From Candidatus Kuenenia stuttgartensis (GTDB lineage Bacteria; Planctomycetota; Phycisphaerae; Phycisphaerales; SM1A02): a stretch of 39,262 nucleotides of DNA. The stretch is taken from positions 1-39,262 of the forward strand of contig CAMDMA010000034.1 in assembly GCA_945902075.1 (NCBI GenBank), in the 5' to 3' direction. Of the stretch, positions 33,007 through 39,262 are shown in pieces. Numbering within the stretch: position 1 is the first letter of the stretch; every line of letters starts with the position of its first letter. The notes below the pieces were generated by a model that saw only the letters and a program-made list of their open reading frames with translations, was not told where the DNA came from and ran no database searches. The position numbers were made by a program, and so were the translations under genes.

Positions 33007-33343
33007 TTTCCAAACTCCCTGCACACGAACGAGTTCCCGCTCGTTCGTCCCTTTTCGCCGGCACCCTACATGCCGGCATCTCAAACAACAGAGATCACCT
33101 GCGCGACATAAGCCGCACAGACCTCCGAACCCGACCCTACCACGGGAAACGGCGAGGCCAAGAAAACCGCACTGATTTCAGGTGATTCTTTGCGGGAACC
33201 TTGCGGGATCGCGACAGATGGTCACAGCCACGCTGCCGATCGGTGTGCCCAAGGGCCAATATCTTCATCTCCCAAGGCTCAGGATTGCTGGTTTGGCGTC
33301 GCAGCATCCGATAACGCAACATCCACCCTCTGGATGAGGAGTT
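33007..33343. other. 337-base intergenic region upstream of PEP-CTERM-like gene 2
   Basis: It contains two stable hairpins near the gene (33025-33077), a TTGCGGGA direct repeat (33189-33196 and 33201-33208), and a CATCCA/TGGATG hairpin at 33320-33336 just after the phosphodiesterase stop. No gene was recognised. A promoter for the minus-strand gene is expected here, but I cannot place it. Confidence 0.5.
33025..33077 (-). promoter_or_regulatory. Structured leader of PEP-CTERM-like gene 2
   Basis: On the minus strand, GCCGGCA and TGCCGGC (33077-33071 and 33063-33057) form one stem. ACGAACGAG and CTCGTTCGT (33048-33040 and 33033-33025) form a second with a six-base loop, about 20 bases before ATG 33006. 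Such paired stems directly before a start could control translation. No known riboswitch was recognised. Confidence 0.35.
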
Positions 33344-34486
33344 TTAACCCTTCGACGGGCGCGTCTTCGGGGGTTCGTCTCGGATGACAGCGAGCTGGTC
33401 TACCGCGCCGTAGAGCGATCCATCGACGGGGGGCAGCCCGAGCAGGCGCAGGCAGAGGTTCCCGGCGTCGCCGTTTCGGACCGGCTGCGGCTTGGCCGCG
33501 GTGTCGAGCTGCGTCTCGCGGTCCGGCCACGCGCGCGCAGGGTTGAGCGCGCGCAGGTCCGCCGCCGCGCCGCCGCCGAGCCAGACCGCGAACGGGATGC
33601 GGAAGTTGATCGGCGCGGTCTTGTCGGTGTGCGACTTGAACGGCACGCCGCCGCCGTGGTCGGCGGTGAGGACGATCGCGGTGTTGCCGCGCAGGGCGGG
33701 GCTCGACTCGATCGCGTCGAGGATCGTGCCGAGCGCGCCGTCGGCGTCCTTGACCGCGGCGAGATAGGCGCTGCCGGCGGCGAGGTCCCAGCCCGTCGCG
33801 TGCCCCGCGAAGTCGGGCGCGCCGATGTGGACGAACGCAAAGCTGGGCGCGGGCGACCGCCGCAGGGTGTCGGCGACGATTCCACCGAGGTCCGACGCAC
33901 GCGTGGTGTAGAGGGCGCGGTCGATCTTCTGGCGGCCGTCGTCCTTGCCGACGCCGTCGGGCGCGCCCGACGCGTCGCTGTAGCTCTGGGTGAGCAGCAC
34001 GAACTTCGTCTTGGTGACGGCGATGGTGGTGTCGACGCCGTGGTCGTGCGCGACATCGAAGACGCTCTGCACATACGAGCGCTTCTGGGCGTGCAGCGTG
34101 CCGCCCTGCGCCTCGGCGGGCGGGTCGGTGTTGGCGATCCAGCCGTGCCCCGAAGGTCCGAGGACCGGTCGGCCCGTGAGCATCGACAGGTGGTTGGGCA
34201 GCGTGACGGTGTAGTCGGGGTCGGTGCGGGCCTCGAGCGTGTGCGGGCCGCTCAGGATGCGCGCGAAGTTCGGAAACTGCTCGAGCAACGGCGTTTCGAG
34301 GCAGTCGGGCCGCAGGCCGTCCACGCTGATCAGGAGGACATGGTCGAAGACCTCGGGAACGCGCGGCGGCGTGGTTTCCTGGGTGGAAGGGGCCGTCACC
34401 GCCGCCCGTTGCGGGGTCGGCGCGCCGCGCTCGCAGGCGACGAGCGCGAGCGCGATCGCAGGGACGACGAGGTGGCCGAGACGCAT
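33344..34486 (-). CDS. Lipoprotein alkaline-phosphatase-fold phosphodiesterase (NPP type)
   Basis: Length is 380 residues from ATG 34486. The N terminus ends in LVAC (Cys18), a lipobox, so it is probably a lipoprotein of the envelope. Seen: LLISVDGLRPD (Asp56), TVTLPNHLSMLTG with Thr95 as expected nucleophile, FVHIGAPDFAGHATGW and LTADHGGG. This set of metal-binding Asp/His residues and Thr defines the type I phosphodiesterase/nucleotide pyrophosphatase family. It could hydrolyse nucleotide or lipid phosphodiesters outside the cytoplasm; the substrate is unknown. It begins four bases after the stop of the alpha-hydroxy-acid oxidase gene, and the two are likely one transcript. Confidence 0.88.
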   Translation of the reverse strand: MRLGHLVVPAIALALVACERGAPTPQRAAVTAPSTQETTPPRVPEVFDHVLLISVDGLRPDCLETPLLEQFPNFARILSGPHTLEARTDPDYTVTLPNHLSMLTGRPVLGPSGHGWIANTDPPAEAQGGTLHAQKRSYVQSVFDVAHDHGVDTTIAVTKTKFVLLTQSYSDASGAPDGVGKDDGRQKIDRALYTTRASDLGGIVADTLRRSPAPSFAFVHIGAPDFAGHATGWDLAAGSAYLAAVKDADGALGTILDAIESSPALRGNTAIVLTADHGGGVPFKSHTDKTAPINFRIPFAVWLGGGAAADLRALNPARAWPDRETQLDTAAKPQPVRNGDAGNLCLRLLGLPPVDGSLYGAVDQLAVIRDEPPKTRPSKG

Positions 34487-34490
34487 GCGG

Positions 34491-35606
34491 CTACGGTACC
34501 GCGTCTCGCACGAGATCCGCGCCGAGGGAGCGGATCTCCTCGACGCTTCGCACGCCCGCGAGCGCCATCGCAAGCTCGAACTCGCCCGCGAGCATGGCGA
34601 GGGCGCGCGCGACGCCGGCCTCGCCGCCCGCGCCGAGACCCCAGAGGATCGGGCGGCCGACCGCGACGGCGTCGGCGCCGAGCGCAAGTGCGCGCAGGAT
34701 GTCGGTGCCGCGGCGGATGCCGCCGTCGACGACGACCGGGCCGCGGCCGCGCGCGGCCTGCGCGCACGCCGCCAGCACGCGCGCCGTCGCCGGCGCGCCG
34801 TCGAGCTGCCGACCGCCGTGGTTCGAGATCCACACGCCGCGCGCGCCGGAGTCGAACGCCGCGCGCACATCGTCGGGTCGGCAGAGGCCCTTCACGAGGA
34901 CGGGCTTCGAGGTCCATGACGCGAGAAGCTCGACATCCTTCCAGGTGACCGACGCGTCGATCGTCCACGAGAGCGCGCCGCCGATGCCGACGCCCGCGTG
35001 GCCGGTCGGGCCGCCGGGGCGCTCGAGGTTGACGATGTGCAGCCCGTCGGGCACGCGGAAGCCGTTGCGCATGTCGCGCTCGCGGATGCCCCAGGCGGGC
35101 GTGTCGGCGGTGACGGCGAAGGCGTCGATCCCCGCGCGCTCGGCGCGGGCGACGAGCTCGCGGGTGAAGCCGCGGTCCTGCGAGATGTAGACCTGCATCC
35201 AGAGCGGGCCGTCGGTGGCCGCGCGGACTTCCTCGAGCGCGGTGGTCGAGAGGCTCGAGAGGCACATCGGGAGCCGCGCGGCGCTGCAGGCGCGCGCGGT
35301 GGCGCACTCGCCGTCGGGGTGCGCCATCTTCTGCATCGCGGTCGGCGCCGCGACGAGCGGCGCGGCGACCGCGCGCCCGAGCAGCGTGGTGCCCGCGGTG
35401 CGCGCCGACACATCGACCATGCCGCGGAAGTGGATCTCGAACCGCTTCCAGGCGGATTCATTCGCGGCGAGCGTGGTTTCGTCCCAGGCGCCCGAGCGGT
35501 AGTAGTCCCACGCGGTGCGCTCGATCGCCCGCTCGGCGAGCGCCGCGAGGTCGGCGAGCGACACGGCTCGCGCGAGGGCGTCGGGGGATGGGCGCGGCTC
35601 GGGCAT
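34491..35606 (-). CDS. FMN-dependent alpha-hydroxy-acid oxidase/dehydrogenase
   Basis: Length is 371 residues. The enzyme family oxidises L-lactate, glycolate or related acids to keto acids with bound FMN. Seen: a TIM-barrel with AAPTAMQKMAHPDGE, VTADTP, LVKGL (Lys239), SNHGGRQLDGAPAT with the catalytic His263 and substrate-binding Arg266, and DGGIRRGTD near 294. These are the conserved elements of LldD/glycolate-oxidase proteins. No quinone-linked membrane signal is seen, so it could be an oxidase or a soluble dehydrogenase. It is upstream of the phosphodiesterase gene in the same operon, and divergent from the MgtC-like gene. Confidence 0.9.
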   Translation of the reverse strand: MPEPRPSPDALARAVSLADLAALAERAIERTAWDYYRSGAWDETTLAANESAWKRFEIHFRGMVDVSARTAGTTLLGRAVAAPLVAAPTAMQKMAHPDGECATARACSAARLPMCLSSLSTTALEEVRAATDGPLWMQVYISQDRGFTRELVARAERAGIDAFAVTADTPAWGIRERDMRNGFRVPDGLHIVNLERPGGPTGHAGVGIGGALSWTIDASVTWKDVELLASWTSKPVLVKGLCRPDDVRAAFDSGARGVWISNHGGRQLDGAPATARVLAACAQAARGRGPVVVDGGIRRGTDILRALALGADAVAVGRPILWGLGAGGEAGVARALAMLAGEFELAMALAGVRSVEEIRSLGADLVRDAVP

Positions 35607-35678
35607 GCGGGGAGGCTACCGCGAGCGTGGGGTGCGCACCATGCCCGTACACTCCATGGCGTGACGGCCGTCGGAAGC

Positions 35679-37007
35679 ATGATCGACCTCTTCGCCGTTG
35701 TGGCGGACCCGCCGTTGCAGGTAGAGATCTCGGGCGCGCCCTGGTGGCGGGAGATCTTCCCGCCCAAGGTGGTGTCGCTCGGCATCGCGCTCGGCGTCGG
35801 GCTCCTCGTCGGGATCGAGCGGGAACGCCACCCCGACACCGTCGCCGGCGTGCGCACCTTCGGGCTTGCGGGCCTGATCGGCGGGCTCGCCGCGATGCTG
35901 GGCGAGGCGGGCGCGACCCCGTGGGCGCTGCTCGTCGTCGCGTCGCTCGCGGGCGTCGCGGGCGTGTGGGGCGGCGTCAGCGCGGGCTCGGCGCCGGCGG
36001 AAGGCCAGACGGTCCGCGACATCGGGCTCACCACGGCGTTTGCGCTTGTCGCGACCACGCTCCTCGGCGGGTTCGCGGTGCTCGGCGACCGCACGATCAC
36101 CGTGGTGGCGGCGGGGGTCTTGTTCCTGCTTCTCTACCTGCGCGACCCGCTCCACTCGATGGTGCGGCGGCTCGGCAAGGAAGATGTGCGCGCGATCGCG
36201 ACCTTCGTGCTGATCGCGCTCGTGATCCTGCCTGTGCTGCCCGACCGCGACATGGGGCCTTTCGGCGCGATCAATCCGCGCACGGCGTGGATGCTGGTGG
36301 TGCTCGTCGTGTCGCTGAGCCTCGTCGGATACATCGCGCAGGCGCTGCTTGGCGACCGCGCGGGCACCGTCGCGACCGGGCTCCTCGGCGGCCTCGTGTC
36401 GAGCACCGCGGCCACCGTGGGCGCCGCGCGGCGCGCGCGAGAGGATCGAAATGCGATGGGCGCCGCCGCGACCGCGCTTCTCGCATGCGGCGTGCTGCCT
36501 GCGAGGCTCATGATGCTCGTCGCGGTGGTGTCGCCGGTGCTCTTCCAGCGTGCGGCGTGGTGGCTCGGCGCGATCGCGGCGCTCACGATGATCGGCGGGT
36601 TCGTCGCGCTGCGGCGCAATGGCCACGGCGTGCCGACGACGCGTTCGAAGTCGCGCAATCCGTCGCAGCTGCGCTCGGCGCTCGCGTTCGCGGGCGCGTT
36701 CGTGCTGATCCGCATCGTCACCAAGGCGACGATCGAGCATGGCGGCGTCGGCATCTTCCTTGCGGCGGCGGCCGTCGCGGGCATCACCGACATGGACGCG
36801 ATCGCGATGAGCACCGCGCGCGAGGTCACCGACGGCGCGATCGACCCGCAGCTCGGCGTCAGGGCCGTGCTGGTGGCGCTGCTCGTGAACACCGTCTTCA
36901 AGCTGGTCGTGACGCGCGTGGTGGGCGGGAGGGAGCTGTTCCGCCTCGTGCTGCCCGCGCTTGGCGCGGCCGCACTGGTCGCGCTGGCCGGCGTCTTCGT
37001 CGCGTGA
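35679..37007 (+). CDS. MgtC/SapB family membrane protein with DUF4010 domain
   Basis: Length is 442 residues from ATG 35679, chosen because GGAAG lies just upstream; an in-frame GTG at 35661 is an alternative. Seen: a membrane protein with about a dozen hydrophobic segments. The N-terminal half has GLLVGIERERHPDTVAGVRT, the MgtC/SapB motif; the second half is the DUF4010 part (GGLVSSTAATVGAARRA, GIFLAAAAVAGITDMDAIAM). MgtC proteins modulate Mg homeostasis or ATP synthase in some pathogens; the DUF4010 fusion form has no defined role. It converges on a small hypothetical gene with five bases between. Confidence 0.88.
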   Translation: MIDLFAVVADPPLQVEISGAPWWREIFPPKVVSLGIALGVGLLVGIERERHPDTVAGVRTFGLAGLIGGLAAMLGEAGATPWALLVVASLAGVAGVWGGVSAGSAPAEGQTVRDIGLTTAFALVATTLLGGFAVLGDRTITVVAAGVLFLLLYLRDPLHSMVRRLGKEDVRAIATFVLIALVILPVLPDRDMGPFGAINPRTAWMLVVLVVSLSLVGYIAQALLGDRAGTVATGLLGGLVSSTAATVGAARRAREDRNAMGAAATALLACGVLPARLMMLVAVVSPVLFQRAAWWLGAIAALTMIGGFVALRRNGHGVPTTRSKSRNPSQLRSALAFAGAFVLIRIVTKATIEHGGVGIFLAAAAVAGITDMDAIAMSTAREVTDGAIDPQLGVRAVLVALLVNTVFKLVVTRVVGGRELFRLVLPALGAAALVALAGVFVA

Positions 37008-37012
37008 ACCCG

Positions 37013-37324
37013 CTACTCGAGCGGGATCGAGTCCGCGCCGAGATCGAGCGCCTGGTCGAGGTCCGCTCCGCCGGCGATGAAGGGGAGTTCATCGGCGCGC
37101 GCGGTTTCGGCGGCGAGCGTGTGGTCGGCGTCGGCTCTCTCGAGCTCAGGTGAGGCCGCGGGTGCGAGCGACAACGCGAGCATCGTGATCGCCGCCCAGC
37201 GAATGTTGCGCTTCGCACGGCTCGGCGGGGATGGACGGTGACGAATGAGAGGACCCATCAAGCCGAGCATCGAATCCAGCGCGCCCGCCGCAAGCGGCAC
37301 CTGGGAAGGACGACGCGATCGCAT
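37013..37324 (-). CDS. Small hypothetical protein, possibly exported
   Basis: Length is 103 residues from ATG 37324; ATG 37270 is an alternative. There is no family I recognise. Visible: a basic N-terminal part, a hydrophobic stretch (IRWAAITMLALSLAPA, about 61-76) like a signal or anchor, then an acidic tail (ELERADADHTLAAETARADE). It ends five bases from the MgtC-like stop. Because this region is GC-rich, long open frames occur by chance; the hydrophobic/acidic layout is the main support for it being real. Confidence 0.4.
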   Translation of the reverse strand: MRSRRPSQVPLAAGALDSMLGLMGPLIRHRPSPPSRAKRNIRWAAITMLALSLAPAASPELERADADHTLAAETARADELPFIAGGADLDQALDLGADSIPLE

Positions 37325-37365
37325 GCGGACCTGCCGGAACGAGCGTGACAGACTGGACAGAACGA

Positions 37366-37394
37366 CCGCGAAGCGCGCGGGTGGTGCGTCATGC
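37366..37394 (+). repeat. 29-bp direct repeat, copy 1
   Basis: This is identical to 37601-37629 over 29 bases (it opens CCGCGAAGCGCGCGGGTGGT). Copy 2 contains the last codons and stop of the reductase gene, so copy 1 is a displaced copy of that gene end, on the other side of the MITE-like element. Confidence 0.85.
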
Positions 37395-37412
37395 TCGTGC
37401 GGCTGACGCCGA

Positions 37413-37600
37413 GGATGTCTCTCACGGAGGCACGGAGGCACGGAGTGCAAGCGGCTCGATCTTGCGCGCCGCGCGATCAAGGGAGATCTGGATTGGCCTG
37501 CTCCAGATCCTTCCGTTCATTTCCTCTCCCACACGAGCGACGCACGGCTTCCCCCGATCTCCGTGCCTCCGTGCCTCCGTGAGAGAATCAAAAATCATCC
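37413..37600. repeat. MITE-like element with perfect 28-bp inverted ends
   Basis: The arms at 37418-37445 and 37559-37586 are perfect 28-bp inverted repeats built from repeated ACGGAGGC units (left arm opens TCTCTCACGGAGGCACGGAG). Outside them GGATG (37413-37417) and CATCC (37596-37600) extend the symmetry with a nine-base insertion on the right. About 113 bases of non-coding sequence lie inside, with a further GATCTGGA/TCCAGATC pair. The 29-bp direct repeat follows at once on the right and lies 18 bases away on the left. No transposase is encoded, so it would need one in trans. Confidence 0.7.
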
Positions 37601-37629
37601 CCGCGAAGCGCGCGGGTGGTGCGTCATGC
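37601..37629 (+). repeat. 29-bp direct repeat, copy 2
   Basis: Identical to copy 1 at 37366-37394. It begins directly at the end of the MITE-like element and overlaps the stop codon (37624-37626) and the last codon of the reductase gene, which is therefore the likely original location. Confidence 0.85.
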
Positions 37630-38739
37630 GCGCGCGTAGTCGTTGTACCCGCGCGCGTCGTCGCCGTAGAAGGTCGTGTCGTCCCACGGGGCGAGCGGTG
37701 CGCCCGTTTCGAAGCGCTCGGGGAGGTCGGGGTTCGAGATCGCGAGCTTGCCGAAGGCGATGCAATCGCCGAGGCCAGCGTCGAGGTCGGCCTGGGCCGC
37801 CGCGACTTCGGCGCTGTAGCCGTTGAGCACGATGGGGCCCGCGAAGCGCTCCTTCATCTCGCGGCAGAGGCGCTCGGTGAACGGGCCGTTCCAGCGGTCC
37901 TTCGGCCAGTAGTGGTTGAAGAGGTGGAGGTACGAGAGGCGGCGCTTGCCGAGTTCCTCGGCGACGCGGCGCATGCACTCCTCGTCGTCGGGTGCAGCGG
38001 GGAGGTCGTTGGCGCTGCCCATCGGCGAAAGCCGCACGCCGACGCGCGACGGGCCGAAGACCGCCGTGTTCGCGTCGACGACCTCGAGCAGGAGGCGCAT
38101 GCGGTTCTCGATCGCGTCGAAACCGACGCCGCCCCACGCGTCGGTGCGCGTGTTGAGGCTGCCGGAGAGGAACTGGTTGATGAGGTACGAGTTGGCCGCG
38201 TGGACTTCGACGCCGTCGAAACCGGCGGCCTTGGCGCACGCCGCGGCGTGGGCGTAGTCGGCGACGACGCGCGGCATTTCGTGCGTCTCGAGCGCGCGCG
38301 GCATGCTCGCCTCGACGCGCTCGCGGCGGCCGTCCGGGTGGCGCATGCTGACATAGCCCTTCGACTTCACCGCCACGCACGAGACGGGCGGCTGGCCGTC
38401 CGGCTGGTGGGCGACATGGCTGACGCGGCCGACATGCCAGAGCTGGAGATAGATGCGCCCGCCCGCCGCGTGGACGCGGTCGGTGACGAGCTTCCAGCCC
38501 GCGACCTGTTCGTCGGAGTAGATGCCCGGCGTGTTCGGATAGCCCTTGCCTTCGGGCGAGATCTGCGTGGCCTCGCTGATGAGGAGGCCGAACGACGCGC
38601 GCTGCGCGTAGTGCTCGGCCTGGAGTTCGCCCGGAATGTCGCCCGGCGCCTTCGCGCGCTGGCGGGTGAGCGGCGCCATGAAGACGCGGTTCGGGCAGTC
38701 GAGGTCGCGGAGCGTGATGGGGTCGAGGAGGGCTGGCAT
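37624..38739 (-). CDS. Old yellow enzyme-family NADH:flavin oxidoreductase (alkene reductase)
   Basis: Length is 371 residues. The family reduces activated carbon-carbon double bonds (enones, nitroesters) with NAD(P)H through FMN. Seen: NRVFMAPLTRQRA at the start, GLLISEATQISPEGKGYPNTPGI, QLWHVGRVSH and the substrate-binding pair HAAN (His180, Asn183) followed by Tyr185, then GGVGFDAIENRMRLLLEV. This matches the NemA/OYE class with His/Asn. The stop overlaps the 29-bp repeat. The VOC-family gene ends 103 bases upstream on the same strand; a common transcript is possible. The physiological substrate is unknown. Confidence 0.92.
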   Translation of the reverse strand: MPALLDPITLRDLDCPNRVFMAPLTRQRAKAPGDIPGELQAEHYAQRASFGLLISEATQISPEGKGYPNTPGIYSDEQVAGWKLVTDRVHAAGGRIYLQLWHVGRVSHVAHQPDGQPPVSCVAVKSKGYVSMRHPDGRRERVEASMPRALETHEMPRVVADYAHAAACAKAAGFDGVEVHAANSYLINQFLSGSLNTRTDAWGGVGFDAIENRMRLLLEVVDANTAVFGPSRVGVRLSPMGSANDLPAAPDDEECMRRVAEELGKRRLSYLHLFNHYWPKDRWNGPFTERLCREMKERFAGPIVLNGYSAEVAAAQADLDAGLGDCIAFGKLAISNPDLPERFETGAPLAPWDDTTFYGDDARGYNDYARA

Positions 38740-38842
38740 GGGAGGGCGAGAGGATAGGTCTCGAACGACCGCGGCGGGACGGTGCAGCGATGGTGCGCTG
38801 CGCCCGAACCGAGGCGCTCATTGCAGAATCTACAGAGTGGGC

Positions 38843-39262
38843 TTACGGCGCCTGCCGCGGCGGGTCGTGTTCCGCGAGGGGTTTGGCAGCGCTGGTGGAG
38901 CCGCCGCGGCTCGCGAACAGCGCAATGCAGTTCCCCTCGGTGTCGATGAACTCCGCAACCACGCCGTACTCGGGCACTTCGGTGACTGGATAGTTGACCT
39001 CTCCACCTGCCGAGACAGCAAGGTGAAGAGTTGCCGCGACATCGGAGACTCCGAAGTAGATCCGTGCTCCCGCTTTGCCCGGGACATAGCTCTCGCCGCG
39101 AGCAAGGGCTCCCGACGCGCCGGGCACGCCTTCAGCGTGAGGAAAGAGCGCCATCTCGTTGCCGTCGATCTCGCGCAGCTCGAGCGAGACCTCGAACACC
39201 CGCTCGTAGAACAAGCACGCGCGCTTCATGTCGGCGACGGGGATCTCGAAGTAGACGAGGGG
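38843..39262 (-). CDS. Glyoxalase/VOC superfamily protein (5' end outside window)
   Basis: The frame is open to the right edge; 139 residues are visible, and the gene probably begins only a few codons further. The visible N terminus reads PLVYFEIPVADMKRACLFYE, the normal beginning of a VOC (vicinal oxygen chelate) domain, with ARIYFGVSDVAATLHLAVSAGG starting the second module and EFIDTEGNCIALF ending it. The family includes glyoxalases, dioxygenases and resistance proteins with metal sites; the chain here is a single short domain pair, with an uncertain metal site. Its GC content looks lower than that of the adjacent reductase gene. Confidence 0.85.
   Translation of the reverse strand, partial: PLVYFEIPVADMKRACLFYERVFEVSLELREIDGNEMALFPHAEGVPGASGALARGESYVPGKAGARIYFGVSDVAATLHLAVSAGGEVNYPVTEVPEYGVVAEFIDTEGNCIALFASRGGSTSAAKPLAEHDPPRQAP

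Noticed and set aside
33025-33077. c-di-GMP (GEMM) riboswitch
   Set aside because: A GAAA/GGGACG-like stretch is present, but the conserved GGCAAACC part, the core junction and the tetraloop receptor are not seen.
37345-38757. Plus-strand frame of 470 codons opposite the reductase
   Set aside because: Antisense to a clear OYE gene; low-complexity Arg/Val/Asp composition and it crosses the MITE-like element.

Overview
The window reads as part of a planctomycete chromosome, most likely of the Phycisphaerae/Phycisphaerales type. The evidence is two gene sets of planctomycete-specific families (DUF1592-type cytochrome with DUF1552; DUF1549/DUF1553 with DUF1501), a secreted metalloprotease ending in a dockerin-like domain, two proteins with PEP-CTERM-like tails ending in arginine runs, and a sialate O-acetylesterase. 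The species cannot be named from the sequence. No rRNA, tRNA, CRISPR array or transposase gene was seen.

Left part (1 to about 23.7 kb, moderate GC). The 3' end of a P1B-type metal ATPase (1-870) converges on a glutamine-dependent asparagine synthase-like gene (867-2705, minus). A tight plus-strand set follows: acetylesterase, c-type cytochrome DUF1592 protein, DUF1552 protein (2873-8665). A minus-strand pair encodes a chromate transporter and an orphan DNA methyltransferase (8688-10694). Then come the dockerin metalloprotease and a sarcosine/N-methyltryptophan-oxidase-like flavoenzyme (10863-14345), and a 500-base convergent gap with a 14-bp repeat array and a possible small RNA. Next are a ThuA protein, a GAF/histidine kinase/receiver hybrid, two small membrane or envelope proteins, and the DUF1549/LamG/DUF1553 plus DUF1501 pair (19286-23700).

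Right part (about 23.9-39.3 kb, much higher GC). A TM2 protein and a DUF418 membrane protein diverge from a palindrome. They are followed by a sugar-uptake operon: SDR dehydrogenase, periplasmic binding protein, double-ATPase, permease and exported aldose 1-epimerase (25641-31455). Two tandem PEP-CTERM-like paralogues lie opposite. Then come an FMN alpha-hydroxy-acid oxidase with a lipoprotein phosphodiesterase, an MgtC/DUF4010 membrane protein, a small hypothetical gene, a MITE-like element, an old-yellow-enzyme reductase and the 3' part of a glyoxalase-fold (VOC) gene.

Three things stand out. (1) The tetranucleotide ACGT is common up to base 23,567, but I found none in the remaining 15.7 kb, where Asp/Asn/His/Tyr codons before valine switch from C-ending to T-ending. 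The change coincides with the GC shift and with a 200-bp palindromic element, so this is either a junction between two DNA sources (transfer or assembly chimera) or the edge of a strongly counter-selected domain. (2) Two short tandem arrays (17 bp before the sugar permease gene; 14 bp at 14.46 kb) form ladders of mini-ORFs in which each stop overlaps the next start as ATGA. The unit length, 3n-1, keeps this coupling intact for any copy number. (3) Two more arrays (14 bp before the epimerase gene, 12 bp before a PEP-CTERM-like gene) also sit directly on translation starts.
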